Shown here piece after piece: positions 1-11,005 of a stretch of 64,000 nt of DNA. The stretch spans positions 62,001 to 126,000 of the forward strand of contig JAWQEG010000130.1 in NCBI GenBank assembly GCA_033782935.1. The letters are read 5' to 3'. The notes under the pieces were generated by a model. The model was not told the origin of the DNA and ran no database searches. It saw only the letters and a program-made list of their open reading frames with translations. The first letter of the stretch is position 1; every line of letters starts with the position of its first letter. The position numbers and the translations under genes were made by a program. The DNA is from Petrolisthes cinctipes (Eukaryota > Arthropoda > Malacostraca > Decapoda > Porcellanidae).

Positions 1-288
1 GGTTATTGAGCGTGTTCAGCAGATATGATGATGGGGTTATTTCTGCCCGTCTTAATTAATGGGCGAGTTTTGTACAAAGTAGCCACAATTTGGGCGGTAT
101 TTATAGCTGGGGGAAATTAAGGAAATCTTGGATCAGTAGGCCTCTATATAGACTTATTACAAAAGGAATAAACATTTCCAGCAAAAATATTTCAGTTTAG
201 TTTAATATTTTATAATGAAAGTATTATCATACCATAGAAAATTTTAAGGGTAAATTAAAAATAAATAGGTTTGGATGAGAAAGAATAG

Positions 289-483
289 TGACGTCATCAT
301 CATCTGGCAACACTGACTATTTCTCCTTCACCTACACACGCCATTGCTGCACTACTCAACTTTAACTCGAGCCTTTATTTTCACATATTTCTCAGTGTTT
401 GCCTTATTGTCCAGCTCATATAACACCTCGAGGACCAACCCGAGTAATACCAGCACACATTCAACGCCATAATTTCCGATAAA
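289..483 (+). promoter_or_regulatory. Candidate promoter/5' UTR with a consensus CRE
   Basis: A perfect cAMP-response element, TGACGTCA, lies at 289-296, about 190 bases before an ATG that is immediately followed by a splice donor. The intervening sequence is pyrimidine-rich and less AT-rich than the flanks, as a 5' UTR would be. That it is a promoter is inference from the CRE and the downstream start codon. No TATA box is obvious. Confidence 0.3.
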
Positions 484-492
484 ATGGGAAAG
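484..492 (+). CDS. Candidate first coding exon (MGK) of a small spliced gene
   Basis: ATG GGA AAG is followed directly by GTAAGTA, a near-perfect splice donor, and is preceded by ATAAA, giving a good start context (A at -3, G at +4). The exon would encode only Met-Gly-Lys and end in phase 0. A phase-compatible acceptor (TCTTTCAG) occurs at 5,830-5,837 with a stop and poly(A) signal downstream; another (ATGTTGCAG) lies near 4,653. I do not recognise the product, and the middle exons are uncertain. Joining only the two outer exons gives 22 residues, so either exons are missing or this is noncoding. Confidence 0.3.
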
Positions 493-589
493 GTAAGTAA
501 ATAATTGTGTGTGTGGTTTTTTTTAATATGGGTACGAAGCATTGAATTTTTATCAAGTCTTGTAATGGCGGATTTGTGAATTTTTTTTT

Positions 590-1345
590 TTTTTTTTTTT
601 TTCTCCGGTAAATATTGAATGAATTACCGTTATTGGGTACGGTTTTTCTACCTTCATTACCCACTTAGGTAAATTTACAGAAGAACTGGGTTCACTATAT
701 TGTGTATTTTAGTATCATTACCCACTATTTTGGACCATTCTAAAACACTTTTATTCTATGGTGTTTCTTTCGGAGATGCCCCGTTTTCGAGATATGCCCC
801 GTTTTACAAACATAATTTGGAAATTAGTCTGACCTCACCTGACCTGACCTAACCTAACCTAGACAACATCAGACTACCGGGACCTAACCTGGGCAAACTA
901 CCGGGACCTAACCTGGGCAAACTACCGGGATATAACCGGTGTAAACTATCATAAAGTGACTTGGGCAAATTCCCAGGACCTAGCCGGATGTGGTAACACT
1001 GCGCGATCCTAGCCAAAAACCCAGTTATTCTGTAATAATACCCCCACTTATTTAGACCATTCTAAGACTATTTTCTTCTATGGCATTTCCTCTACAAATG
1101 CCCCATTTCCAAGATAGGGCATATTCAAATGGGGCATTTTGAAATTAGCCTGACCTTACCTGACCTGACCTAACCTAACCTAGACCGCATCAGACTACCG
1201 GGACCTAACCTGGGCAAACTACCGGAACCTAACCTGGGCAAACTACCGGGAAATAATCGTGATAAAATACAATAAATGACTGGGGCAAAATACTGGGACC
1301 CAGCCGGATCTGGCAACACTGCTGCAAAACGGTAATTCTTTCAAT
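590..1345 (+). repeat. Two tandem copies of an interspersed repeat (family R1)
   Basis: Copies at about 590-1010 and 1011-1345 share the same order of blocks: a segment with TACCCACT and GGACCATTCTAA, two ATGCCCCATTT-like motifs, a run of CCTGACCTAACCTAACCTAG, then repeated ACCGGGACCTAACCTGGGCAAACT units, ending in AGCCGGATCTGGCAACACTG. The CCTAA run resembles the arthropod telomere repeat but is only two or three units long. Inverted copies occur at 9,255-9,840 and 32,930-33,375, with fragments at 1,845-1,915, 2,105-2,230, 10,835-11,005 and 11,662-11,860. Confidence 0.8.
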
Positions 1346-2974
1346 AAATACCTTCTCATCTTCCTCGTACGCTATGTGACCTGTAGGATTTATTTCTTTT
1401 TTTTTTTTTTAGTTCTCATCTTCCTCGTATGCTATGTGACCTGTAGGAAGACATCTTTTGGGTTTGAAAAAAAGTATGATGGTGTTAATTAAAAACGTCC
1501 CAGTGGTTTACTTAATTAGTTAGATAATTGGAGATAAATGAAGCCTTCAACTATAGCCACTAAACCTACACCGGCTTTTCTTTGGAAGTGTTGGAAATTA
1601 ACTATTCGTTAATATTCAAGCGTTTGTCCACAGTTTGTTTTCGACTCTAGGTTTTCAGAATGCAATGTTTTATAGTGTATTTTTAACTATTTTAGTACCC
1701 GAATTTATTGTTCACATCCGTCGTAAATTAATGTTTTGGGAGGTGTCCCTCCCTCCTCCAACCCAATCTTCGAAATACCTCATTTTCGCCATATTTGAAC
1801 TACAGATTCGTCTGAAAAATTCTACAACGCATTAAATAGAATTAGGCAGACCTAACCTAACCTAATCAGGACTGCGGCAAACAACAGGGACCTAACCTTA
1901 GCATTCTATGGGGGCCTGGATGTAAACACTTGGTGGCCATCTTGAAATGGTATTATACGACGTCTACGTACCTTTTTATTCGAGAGTGACGGTGTTTTGA
2001 ATGGGTGGATAGAGCTTGGCTGCCTCTATGAAGAAGCGGTGGATTTCCTGATCACCTGCTTCTTTCAAAAACAGGTACCTGGCTAGGTATGCCGCATGTG
2101 GCCATAACTACCGGGACTTAACCTGGGCAAACTACCGGGAATTGACCGTGATAAAGTACCAGGACCTGACTGGGGCAAAATACTGGGACATAGCTGACCT
2201 GGCAACACTGCAACAAAACGGCAATAGTCAAGATAAATTAAAAAAAAAGTGTCCCTTGCACTACACCTTTCCTTTACTTTCCTTTTTTTTTCTTTTGTGG
2301 AAAGGATTTATAAGTCATACTATGTCCCATTTTATTGTGAGATACTTGTACTATTCTGCAGACCAAACAGTAGTATGATTTCAATGAGGATGTATAAATT
2401 ATTACATAAATACTTGTATAGTTTTGCAGTTTCTTCCCTTTGTTGCTACGTCCGCAGTACCATATTTTTGCACATGTTCTTTAATTAATACCTTTTGAAT
2501 CACGTTGTATGATGTCAAGAAAGTTATGGCAATAATATAAGCTCATATACTGGTTTTTGATAAATGCAACATACAGTATTGAAACAATTATTTGGTGTCA
2601 ATTTGCATAGTTAGTTGCTTATGGAAACATTGTGTAAATGTAATAGTATTTATAAAAACGATATTAGCCTAGCCTATGTTGTGACTCGTTAGTAATGTAG
2701 TGGTCGCCCGATTTTGTACACGTTTGTTGACTTTCGCAACCCATCAGGTCTCCAATATTTTTTTTTTTTTTTTTTTATCTTACTCTTCTGTGTAGCCTAA
2801 TGTACTGTATCTTAACTGCAAATAAACTTCTGTTGATATGAATGATAAACTTAGGTTTACTGAAATGTTAACCACTGCTAAAGTTGTTGTATCCTTAAAC
2901 TAATGTTATGTTCAGTGCAGTGTGACTTTGGTTCTCGAACGCTTCCCTTCTCAAGTAATTCGGTTGTGCCCGAA
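1346..2974. other. Non-coding stretch with R1 fragments
   Basis: A short direct duplication of TTCTCATCTTCCTCGTA with GCTATGTGACCTGTAGGA lies at about 1,355-1,448. R1 fragments lie at 1,845-1,915 and 2,105-2,230. The rest is AT-rich with poly(T) runs. The open frames are short, overlap one another and lack plausible splice structure. Confidence 0.6.
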
Positions 2975-4200
2975 CCAATTTTAAGAGAAAATTACCAAAA
3001 ATAATGAATACAAACTAAGCAATAGCAGTATGTGTGCACAAATAAAAATTCAATGAGTTTTGGTGATAACTGAATTTACCATCCCACTATCGCCCTCGGT
3101 TGTTACACTCGTGATAAGCCTAACCCCTTTATAGTAAACTATTTTCAAAATGGGCATATATCCCTGTATAGACATATATGGTGAAAAGTACAAGTAATTG
3201 TAAGAGAAGGTGACAAAGAATAATTAATATAAACTAAGGAAATGTATTTGTATGAGTAGAAACTCATGGATTATTGGTGATAACTGAACTTGCCAATCAT
3301 CACCCTCAATCCTAACTCACTACACTCGTGCTTTTAACCCTTTTAGAATGAACAACCTTTCAAAACATAGGTTGTCCATACTTTTGACAAGTTTAGAATT
3401 ATTTTTAGTCTTAAGAGAGAGAATCCGTGAAATAGAGGGTTGAGGTTAGTCTCATACTGGCTCGTAAGTCGCGATAGCATTAACTTTTACACTATTTACA
3501 TATCTAAGTACGTTTTCACGCTCTGATTTAGTCATAAAATGTCAGAATCACATTTTTCAATAAAAATATGAAATATAATGTCGCTGTCGTTTTTACGTAC
3601 ATATATGGTACAGTACTCCCTCGTTATCGACGGGGTTTAAGTTCTTAAGATGGCCGTCAATAGGTAAACCGTTAATACTGCATTACGGTATATTAAACAA
3701 ATGTACAGTGCTCCCCCCAAGTAGGGGTCTTTAACTAGACTATTTCCAAGAGTGGAAGTTATTTTAAGAGAAAATTACGAAAATTAATGCATACAAACTA
3801 AGGAATGTGTGTGCACAAATAAAAATTGAATGAGTTTTGGTGATAGCTGAACTTAACACCCCACTATCACCCTCACGCTCGGTTGATACACTCTCGATAA
3901 GCCTAACCCCTTTATAGTGTACAACTTCTCAAAATGGGCATTATTCATACTTTTAACTCATATCCCGGTACATACATTGATATGGTGAAAAGTGCAAGTG
4001 ATTGTGAGTGACAAAGAATAATTAATATAAACTAAGGAAATGTATTTGTAAGAGTAGAAACTCATGGATAATTGGTGATAACTGAACTTGTCAACCATCA
4101 CCCTCACTCTTCACTCACCACACGCGCTTTTAGGCCTACCCTTTTAGAATAAACGACCATTCAAAACATACATTTTCCATACTTTTAGCTCAAGTTTAGA
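2975..4200. repeat. Tandem duplication, about 780-bp period
   Basis: About 400 bp at 2,975-3,375 recurs at about 3,755-4,165: GAGTTTTGGTGATA, CACTATCGCCCTC, GATAAGCCTAACCCCTTTAT and GGAAATGTATTTGTA appear in the same order in both. Each copy is itself two diverged halves, because GGTGATAACTGAA..CATCACCCTC also recurs within a copy. No coding potential was seen. Confidence 0.7.
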
Positions 4201-4981
4201 AATATTTTTAGTCACCAGAGAGTAAGGTAGAGTAAATCCGTTGATAAGGAGAGAGCACTGTAATTACAGCAAAAGAGGAGTGCTGAAAATGTATCCTCAC
4301 ACAATCACTGCTGTTGTCACACTGACTGGTAGTGACTAGGACAGGCTGGCTTGACTCTTGGGGGACGCTCCTTGGCTCCCACCCCAGCCGAGACAAGCAT
4401 GTTGTAGAGTGTGCAAATTTAAAAATTATGCTCTCGAATTATTTCGTCATCCGTGGTCATCTACACTTGGTGGTGGTGTCGAATTATCTCGTCACCTGCG
4501 GTTAAGGGGTTAATAGACAAGTTTACATTTTTTTGTAATAATTATAGTAATTTCTAGCCCCCAGCCCCAAAAGCATCTAATTTAAATTGGACATGTTATA
4601 TTCCTTCTCATATTTTACACAACCCACATTAATTGCCTTGTATTATGTTGCAGAGTTGCGGAGTCCAGTTCTACAAGAGGCTTACAAACCTTTGCTGTTT
4701 GTTGTCCACTGGGTTCATCCATCCTTCCTTCTATCCATCCATCTACAGCAACAGGACAAGCATCACTAGTTACTGTGAGTGTTTATGGAGCTACATCGTT
4801 TTCTGTGTGTTTGTATAATGTTAGATATGACAGCTAAGAAAAATCATTTGTAATTCCATATCTGATGCAATTCCCAGATGCTTTGTTTTTGGTGAGTGTA
4901 CAGTAAGTAACTGTTAAAAACAGAATGTGATTTACTCATGTGCAGATGAACCTGATGGTCAGCTAATTTTGGTAGGTTTAA
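4201..4981. other. Intergenic or intronic stretch
   Basis: No supported gene. A possible acceptor (TTGTATTATGTTGCAG) ends near 4,653. It is followed by an open frame running past a possible donor (ACTGTGAGTG) near 4,772, so an exon of the candidate small gene is conceivable but unproven. Confidence 0.4.
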
Positions 4982-5120
4982 TTAAGGGGATAGTATACTT
5001 TTGGTACTATAGATGACCTTGATTCCTTTTGAGTATACCAGGAAACGGGATCAGATGGTGGCCTGTTGCTTGGAATAGTTTGATCCAGATTTACCATCAC
5101 TATACCAGTACTACCCTAAT
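4982..5120 (+). mobile_element. MITE-A copy (short, decayed 3' end)
   Basis: Begins TTAAGGGGATAGTATAC and contains the family motifs GTATACCAGGAAACGGGA, GTTGCTTGGAATAGTTTG and CCAGATTTACC. It is shorter than other copies and its 3' end is degraded. Family members are flanked by TTAA and have imperfect inverted ends, as in piggyBac-type MITEs; that assignment is inference. Confidence 0.65.
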
Positions 5121-5357
5121 AACATCAACAATAAGAATTGGTTGTATGTCCAATATAGAATCTTTACATTCTTAACATATTGGTGTCAAGTACTTTACAG
5201 ATTAAGTTGTAATCTATTAATAGAATAAGTTTTATTTTAGTTGAGGAAAGTGTTGTATATCCAGTTGATAAAATGCTATACAATGGTATTTATTTTGGCA
5301 GTTGAGGGGATTTTGTAGCCTCTAATTCACCCTGAAAAATAGCTCGTACTGTAATGG

Positions 5358-5452
5358 TGTACAAAAGTTTGTTCCCTCAGCCAGCAACAATATAACTGAA
5401 CCACAGAGAATTCAGTCATTGTGACTAGCTGAGGGAACAAGCTTTTGTTCAC
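5358..5452. repeat. Small hairpin element
   Basis: Near-perfect inverted arms (ACAAAAGTTTGTTCCCTCAGC and its complement, about 21 bp) enclose about 50 bp. No coding content. Confidence 0.6.
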
Positions 5453-5837
5453 TATAAATGGTATCCATCTCCTCAAGCTCATATTTATTGCTGCTTGGAC
5501 TAGCAGTCTATTTTTCCTGGCACTCTGTATTGAACCTGCATATATATTCAGGGTACTCAGTTCACATAATTTATGGACAGTACCATGTCTTTCTGTTTGG
5601 TTTTAGATTCTTACAGATTGCATCTAGGGTTTAGATATCTACAACCAGTGTTGTTTTCTACAATCCAAAAGTGCCACCCAGTTGGTAGGGAGCTGTAACC
5701 TACCACTTGGGGGGGGGGGGGGTTAAGGTTGTGGAAAGTGTAGATATTGCTCTGCCAGACAGCTTGAGGAACTTCAACAACAACCCTGGATACAATCTGT
5801 ACCAAAGTTAAAATTAAACCTTAACTCTGTCTTTCAG

Positions 5838-5979
5838 GTCTGCAGTGACAAAAGTGCAGGAGACCTCAACAAGCACAAGAAGGAAAACAAACACTAGCAC
5901 CTAAGAAGGTGGAGAACTGAAGAAGATAAGGGTGAGAAAGAAGAAACCATAATTATCAGCTATATGTGAATGCAATAAA
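5838..5979 (+). CDS. Candidate last exon with poly(A) signal
   Basis: An acceptor CTCTGTCTTTCAG ends at 5,837. Read in phase 0 the exon encodes 19 lysine-rich residues beginning VCSDKSAGDL and stops at TAG 5,895-5,897. Read one base later it also stays open to TAA, so the frame is not certain. AATAAA at 5,974-5,979 fits a 3' end. It is compatible in phase with the MGK exon at 484-492. I recognise no family. It could equally be a noncoding terminal exon or chance. Confidence 0.3.
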
Positions 5980-6207
5980 ATATATTAAAGTTTTCATCAC
6001 TTCCTTTATTATATAAATTGTTTTCCTTATCAAATGAGGTACAGTCCTTGAACACCTGAATGGGTATATATAATACATGGATTAAAATACAAAATGCTGA
6101 AATGAGGACATCACTTCCCCTCAATCCCTCCAATATAATAACAGTATTCCTCTAAGCTGTCTCAGAAAAGGCCTAGGCCTATACTGGGTGTCCATAAATT
6201 CCTTGTG
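5980..6207. other. 3' flank of the candidate small gene
   Basis: AT-rich. Nothing recognisable. Confidence 0.4.
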
Positions 6208-6341
6208 TACAGCCATGGCTTATCGATAGTGTTGGAGAGCAACTGAATTTTCCAAACCATTCTCAACGTTGAGAGAAGTTTATAACGCTCACTTTTTCTA
6301 ACTGTTCAGTTGCTCTCCAGCACTATCAGCCATGGCTGTAC
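6208..6341. repeat. Hairpin element with about 40-bp arms
   Basis: TGTACAGCCATGGCT at the left end, followed by an AGTGTTGGAGAGCAACTGAA arm, is mirrored by TTCAGTTGCTCTCCAGCACT and AGCCATGGCTGTACA at the right end. The loop also contains a small palindrome around CAACGTTG. This is a MITE-like foldback with no ORF. Confidence 0.75.
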
Positions 6342-6369
6342 ATTTAAATGATGAAAGAATTATTTGGTA

Positions 6370-6482
6370 AACTGGAGGACTACTAATTCCCCCAAACTAT
6401 CCCATGAAACAAATCGCCTCAATGTTACTAATTGGGGATATGTTTCGTGACAGTTTGGTTTACTAACCCTCCAATTCAACCC
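6370..6482. mobile_element. Short TTAA-family MITE-like fragment
   Basis: ACTGGAGGACTACTAATTCC and GTTTACTAACCCTCCAATT form imperfect inverted ends around TATCCCATGAAACAAATC and GATATGTTTCGTGACAGTTT. The internal motifs match the larger family around 57.3 kb. Confidence 0.5.
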
Positions 6483-6671
6483 TTTAAAACCACACAAGGA
6501 TTTTAGGGAAGCCTTATCCTTAAATTACTTCATGTAAATATTCGGTTTTCCATTAAAGGAAATATATTGGAGTAATTAATCTCTACATGGAAAGATTGTT
6601 TGAATTAAATGCATGTCCATCTCCAATGAAAATACTGTATATTTTCATGAAATACTGCACTGCTAATACTG

Positions 6672-6829
6672 TTAAGGGAGTAGTATACTTTTGGTACATT
6701 GGAGCTTCTTGATTTCTCCAGAGTATGCCAGGAAACGGGACCCAGATCAACAAATAATGGTGGCCCGTTGCATGGAATAGTTTGAAGGAATCGGATGCTC
6801 CAGATTTACCGACACTACTATTCCCTTAA
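6672..6829 (+). mobile_element. MITE-A copy, full length
   Basis: Bounded by TTAA on both sides (6,672-6,675 and 6,826-6,829), with imperfect inverted ends (TTAAGGGAGTAGTATAC and ACTACTATTCCCTTAA). Internal order: CCAGAGTATGCCAGGAAACG, GTTGCATGGAATAGTTTG, TGCTCCAGATTTACC. No ORF: non-autonomous. Confidence 0.75.
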
Positions 6830-7369
6830 ATTAGGACTGAGAAATTATTACACTGAAAGTAAAACAGCCTGAACTAGAAGGCAGGAAATCCAAAGCTTGA
6901 AGATTACGATCAAGTCAGGTGTTTACTCTTACCATCTTTGTACCAAAAGCCTCCATATGGCCTGATATAAGTTTCTGTATAACTGAACTGGATTTAGTTT
7001 TACTGCCTTCTGATTCAACCTTTGGTCTGGTCTTGTGTTCAGTCAACATATAACGACTTGTTAAATATAAATAGTTGCATCTAATTCAAGGAATGCAGTA
7101 TTGGGTGCTTATGAATTCCAGGGAGATTATCATTATGTTCAAAATTATAACCCTTGAAAACAAATGACAAAACCTTTGTACGAAAGGTAAATTTTAAAAG
7201 CCTGTACATTACATTTTTTCCATTCTGCAGCTTGTGATTGTAAACAAAGACTATGGTGTTATATACAGTATACCAAACACAAATACTCCACAATAAACAA
7301 TAACACTTCCTAAACCAGTGCAATAAATCAGACAAACTAAGCAAAGGTAGAAAGATAAAACTGTAAAGC
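6830..7369. other. No feature seen
   Basis: AT-rich. Minus-strand open frames here show no family signature or splice context. Confidence 0.5.
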
Positions 7370-7545
7370 TTAAAAGGTGGTAGTAGTGTTGGACAATCTG
7401 GAGTAAATGGATTCCTCTAAACTATTCCAAGCAACAAAAGGCCACCATTGATTTTGTTAATCAAGTCCTGCTTGTTTCCTGGAATACTTAGGAGGAGGAA
7501 TCAAAGTGCTCCAATGTACCAAACAAAACTATACTATTCCCTTAA
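7370..7545 (-). mobile_element. MITE-A copy, inverted
   Basis: The same element in the opposite orientation, between TTAA at 7,370-7,373 and TTAA at 7,542-7,545. Contains AAACTATTCCAAGCAACA and GTTTCCTGGAATACTTAG, the complements of the family core. Confidence 0.75.
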
Positions 7546-8199
7546 TTAATCTGACACTGATGCAACACTACTATGGCAAAATCAAGACTGGTATGAAAAT
7601 GTCTGATGTCCTCATATCATAAGTATCATCTCACCATCTGCCTGACACTGTAGTAACAACTGTAGTAGGGACGACAGCCAAAGATGAGGTTCCAATGTGA
7701 TGCGTCTTCATAACATTACACAACCTGCAACAGAACCAAAGTGCATGTAAGTGTCACACATTCAACTTCAAACCACATTTTCATTTGCAAAAATTTTCAA
7801 TTCTCTTTCACCTACACTCTAAAGTTATGCACTGACAAATGCCATTCTTTCCATTACTTTTGGCACCTGATATAAGCAATACAGTATGGAGGTTAAGTGT
7901 CTGGGAAAGGAGACAGAGGAAGAACCCCAACTACAAGGAAAAAAATGAAAGGATAATCTGAACACTCACAGTTTGCAGTGTGTCACAAGATAAGTTATAC
8001 AATATTCTAAAACTCTAGAATTAGCCAGACTTGCCCTTTAGTAACTTAAACCTAAAGCAAGGCCATTGTACGATAAACTGATTTTCACTCACTAACGCTT
8101 TGCAATGTATTCCAAATTAAATATCACAACAGAAGAAACCCCATTACCATTTGATAGTTATTTACTGAATGATATTGACCACCACCACCATTCATTCAT
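7546..8199. other. No feature seen
   Basis: AT-rich single-copy-looking sequence with no coding or RNA signature that I can support. Confidence 0.45.
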
Positions 8200-8366
8200 T
8201 TAAGGGGAGAATATACTTTTGGTACGGTACATTAGAGCACTTCGATTTCTTCAGAGTATGCTAGGAAACAGGACCAGCTTAACAAAATTAATGGTGGTAT
8301 GTTGCTTGGAATAGTTTGGAGGAATCAGCTTGCTCCAGATATAATAACACTATACTACCCCTTTAA
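8200..8366 (+). mobile_element. MITE-A copy, full length
   Basis: TTAA at both ends (8,200-8,203 and 8,363-8,366). Inverted ends TTAAGGGGAGAATATAC and CTATACTACCCCTTTAA. The core motif GTTGCTTGGAATAGTTTGG is intact. Confidence 0.8.
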
Positions 8367-8464
8367 ATAACTCCCCATAGCAAGGGGTGACGAGGACACT
8401 GGAGTAGCAAGCCAGGGTATATGGAGGTGGAGTACCATTCAGTGACTCGTAGGGGGTAGTATTT

Positions 8465-8575
8465 AGATGTGGTGGAAGAGATAGATTGATTGATTGATAT
8501 TAGGAACTGCAACAGCGAAGTCATACAGCGCCAGAAAAAGGTGATCGAGAGGTGAGACAGCAAGCAGGAAGTAAA
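8465..8575. repeat. Interspersed repeat R2, copy 1
   Basis: The segment GATTGATTGATATTAGG followed by CAACAGCGAAGTCATA and CCAGAAAAAGGTGAT recurs almost unchanged at 62,795-62,905. Family unknown. Confidence 0.65.
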
Positions 8576-9079
8576 GTTATCCATAATGCAATCTGTAATC
8601 TATGGACTAATTGAAATACAGGTAAACCTTGTGTATGTGTGATGTGATTATTATATTCTTTCACCGGATGTATGGAAAGGTTTTAGGAATGGTTAACTAT
8701 TGAATGCATATAATTGTTCTCTCCTAATTTTACACACCCTATCCAACAATCAGTATGTATGCATATAGAAAAATCCACTGTATATCAAGTCCACTCCTTA
8801 ACTATTCCTACGAGGGTTTCTGCACTAAAAATTTAATTAAAATAGTTAACCAATATCAAAGCCATATTCGACACCACCAACCAACCACCCAGTGTCCAGT
8901 TATGCATTGTTCTTGCCAGCCAGGTTAAATTATATTCTCTTTGCATATATAGTTTGCCTTGTCCATCTTCACTATTTTCCCGGGAGCTCCTAACTAATTT
9001 TTTAACATAGTTTTTGGTATTAAAAAATTCATTATCACCTCACTGCAAAAATAAACATGACTGCATCCACTGGGGGCCA
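8576..9079. other. No feature seen
   Basis: AT-rich. Nothing beyond short chance frames. Confidence 0.4.
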
Positions 9080-9204
9080 TATTCAAGAACGTTCGTGGTG
9101 TATACTATGGTATGGTACCGGTACAACGGCTCTATAGACAAACAAACAACAGAGTCGTCATGCCGGTACCTCGATATTGTCAACACCACGCCGGATGTTC
9201 TTGC
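9080..9204. mobile_element. MITE-P palindromic element, copy 1
   Basis: The element is nearly one large palindrome: TATTCAAGAACGTTCGTGG with GGTACCGGTACAACGGCTC on the left, and GAGTCGTCATGCCGGTACC with GGATGTTCTTGCAC on the right. Copies lie at 12,363-12,484 and 33,727-33,872. Confidence 0.75.
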
Positions 9205-9254
9205 ACACGACTCCCAAGATTACTACCATTTCTATCAAAGAATATAGGGTATAT

Positions 9255-9840
9255 ATTGTAGCAGTGTTGCCAGATCCGGCTAGGTCTCAGTATTTTGCCC
9301 CGGTCATTTCCTGTACTTTTCCATGATTAGTGGTAGTTTGCCCAGGTTAGGTCCCAGTAGTCTGCTGTGGTGTAGGTTAGGTAAGGTTAGGCTAATTTCA
9401 AAATGCCCTATCTTGGAAATGCTATAGAAGAAAATAGTCTTAAAATGGTCTAAATAAGTGGGTAATGAAGGTAGAAAAACCGTACGCGATAACGGCAATT
9501 CTTTCAATATTTACCTAAAAAATAAGGTATTAGTACAGAAGTACTCTGTTCTTGGCTAGGGCCGTGCAGTGTTACCACATCCGGCTAGGTCCCGGGAATT
9601 TACCCCGGTCACTTTATGATAGTTTACACCAGCTATATCCTGGTAATTTACTCAGGTTAGGTCCCGGTAGTCTGCTGTGGTCTAGGTTAGTTTAGGTCAG
9701 ACTAATTTCCAAATTACCGGTATGTTTGTAAAACGGGGCATCTCCCAAGAGAAACATCATAGATGAAAAGTGTATTAGAATGGTTCAAATAGTGGGTAAT
9801 GATACTAAAATATACAATATAGTGAAAGGAGTACTTCTCT
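9255..9840 (-). repeat. Two R1 copies in inverted orientation
   Basis: 9,255-9,530 matches the reverse complement of the 1,011-1,345 copy (AGTGTTGCCAGATCCGGCTA through AAGTGGGTAATGAAGG). 9,560-9,840 matches the reverse complement of 590-1,010. The order is mirrored, so 590-1,345 and 9,255-9,840 form long inverted arms about 7.9 kb apart. Confidence 0.75.
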
Positions 9841-10471
9841 ACTTTTACTAAAAATAAAATCCTTTCATTTCAAGATGATTTTCTACCAAAAAACACACAC
9901 GTGATTCCAAATATTGGAAAATCTGTATATAAGTTCCACGCGGCAAATATTTACAATTTATATATATTTAAGTAGGGGACAATGTAGTATGTTCGTGTGT
10001 AATGAATGTAATAGGCGATTGCACTTACTTTCGGCAGAATAGGCTTTCGAAAAATTGCGACCGCTTTTGAGACTAAGTCAAGCGTAGCGTTTCAGAGACC
10101 AAGTCCCGCGTAGGAGTAAGTCTATGGTGTCTATACCCTAAGTTCAGACTCCAGCGTTTACGGTGTCTTTCTCTCCCAGGTCCTTCTTTAAAATAAGCCA
10201 CTGAACACTGTACAAAGTAGTTCACATCATGATGAGATGCTCATGTGCTACTTCAAGGTGCCATCTCGTAAATCATGTATTTTTTTAAATTAAATGACGC
10301 CTTCAATATTCTTTTAATTCCATCACCATTTATATATAGATAATTTAATTATTTACTCACTTAATTTCATAAATTATTTTCTCATCTCATATTATATTCA
10401 TTATTATTAATGCAATCCATCAACCTTCTGTATTCATCCGCAATTTTCCATCATCCCATTTTCCCTGCTAC
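9841..10471. other. No feature seen
   Basis: AT-rich. Includes a small stretch (10,060-10,130) with two AGACTAAGTCAAGCGTAG-like repeats. No gene. Confidence 0.4.
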
Positions 10472-10755
10472 GTGTCAGTAGTACGTGACAAGCTGACACT
10501 GACACTACCAACATGGCTTCCAGTGGGTATGGCTGTTTTTTTCACGCATTTTGCTAAGCCACAAGAACTTTTTAATTTGTGTGTGGATCATAGGCTAATT
10601 TTGAAACACAAAATAAGTGAGCAGCGTGGACAGGAGGCTAGTATGGATTATAATAACAAATTACGGCGATGTAACAAATATGTCAGCCGGAATACAAAAT
10701 CACGGCCCAGGTTCCTTCGAAAATTTAATCATCTGCACAATTTTCCTGCAAGTCT
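10472..10755 (+). CDS. Unidentified possible coding exon
   Basis: An open frame of about 94 codons ends at a good donor (AGTCTG followed by GTAAGA at 10,756); beyond this the frame runs a few codons to a stop at 10,780. It is basic, with residues such as CNKYVSRNTKSRPRFLRKF, and the region is less AT-rich than its surroundings. I recognise no domain. It could be the first exon of an unknown gene, a transposon gene fragment or chance. No partner exon was found, and an R1 fragment with a LINE insertion follows directly downstream. Confidence 0.25.
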
Positions 10756-10834
10756 GGTAAGAGTTAAAACCTTTTTGTAATATATTTTATTAACAAATAG
10801 CAATAATAATTATGTACAACAATTATAATGGCCA

Positions 10835-11005
10835 GTCCGGTAGTCTGCTAAGGATAATAAAGGGGGGCAGTTAGGTCATGTGAGGTTATGTCCCGGTAGT
10901 CTGCCCTGGTTATGTCCCGGTAGTCTGCCCCGGTTAGGTCCCGGTAGTCTGCCCCGGTTAGGTCCCGGTAGTCTGCCCCGGTTAGGTCCCGGTAGTCCGC
11001 CCTGG
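10835..11005 (-). repeat. R1 fragment expanded as a 24-bp minisatellite
   Basis: About five copies of GGTTAGGTCCCGGTAGTCTG plus CCCC (24 bp) run through 10,881-11,005. The unit is the complement of the ACCGGGACCTAACC motif of R1, so the minisatellite arose inside an R1 copy. The R1 sequence resumes at 11,662. Confidence 0.75.

Noticed and set aside
830..1240. Telomeric repeat tract (CCTAA)n
   Set aside because: Only two to three CCTAA units occur, always within the R1 repeat. An interstitial resemblance, not a telomere.
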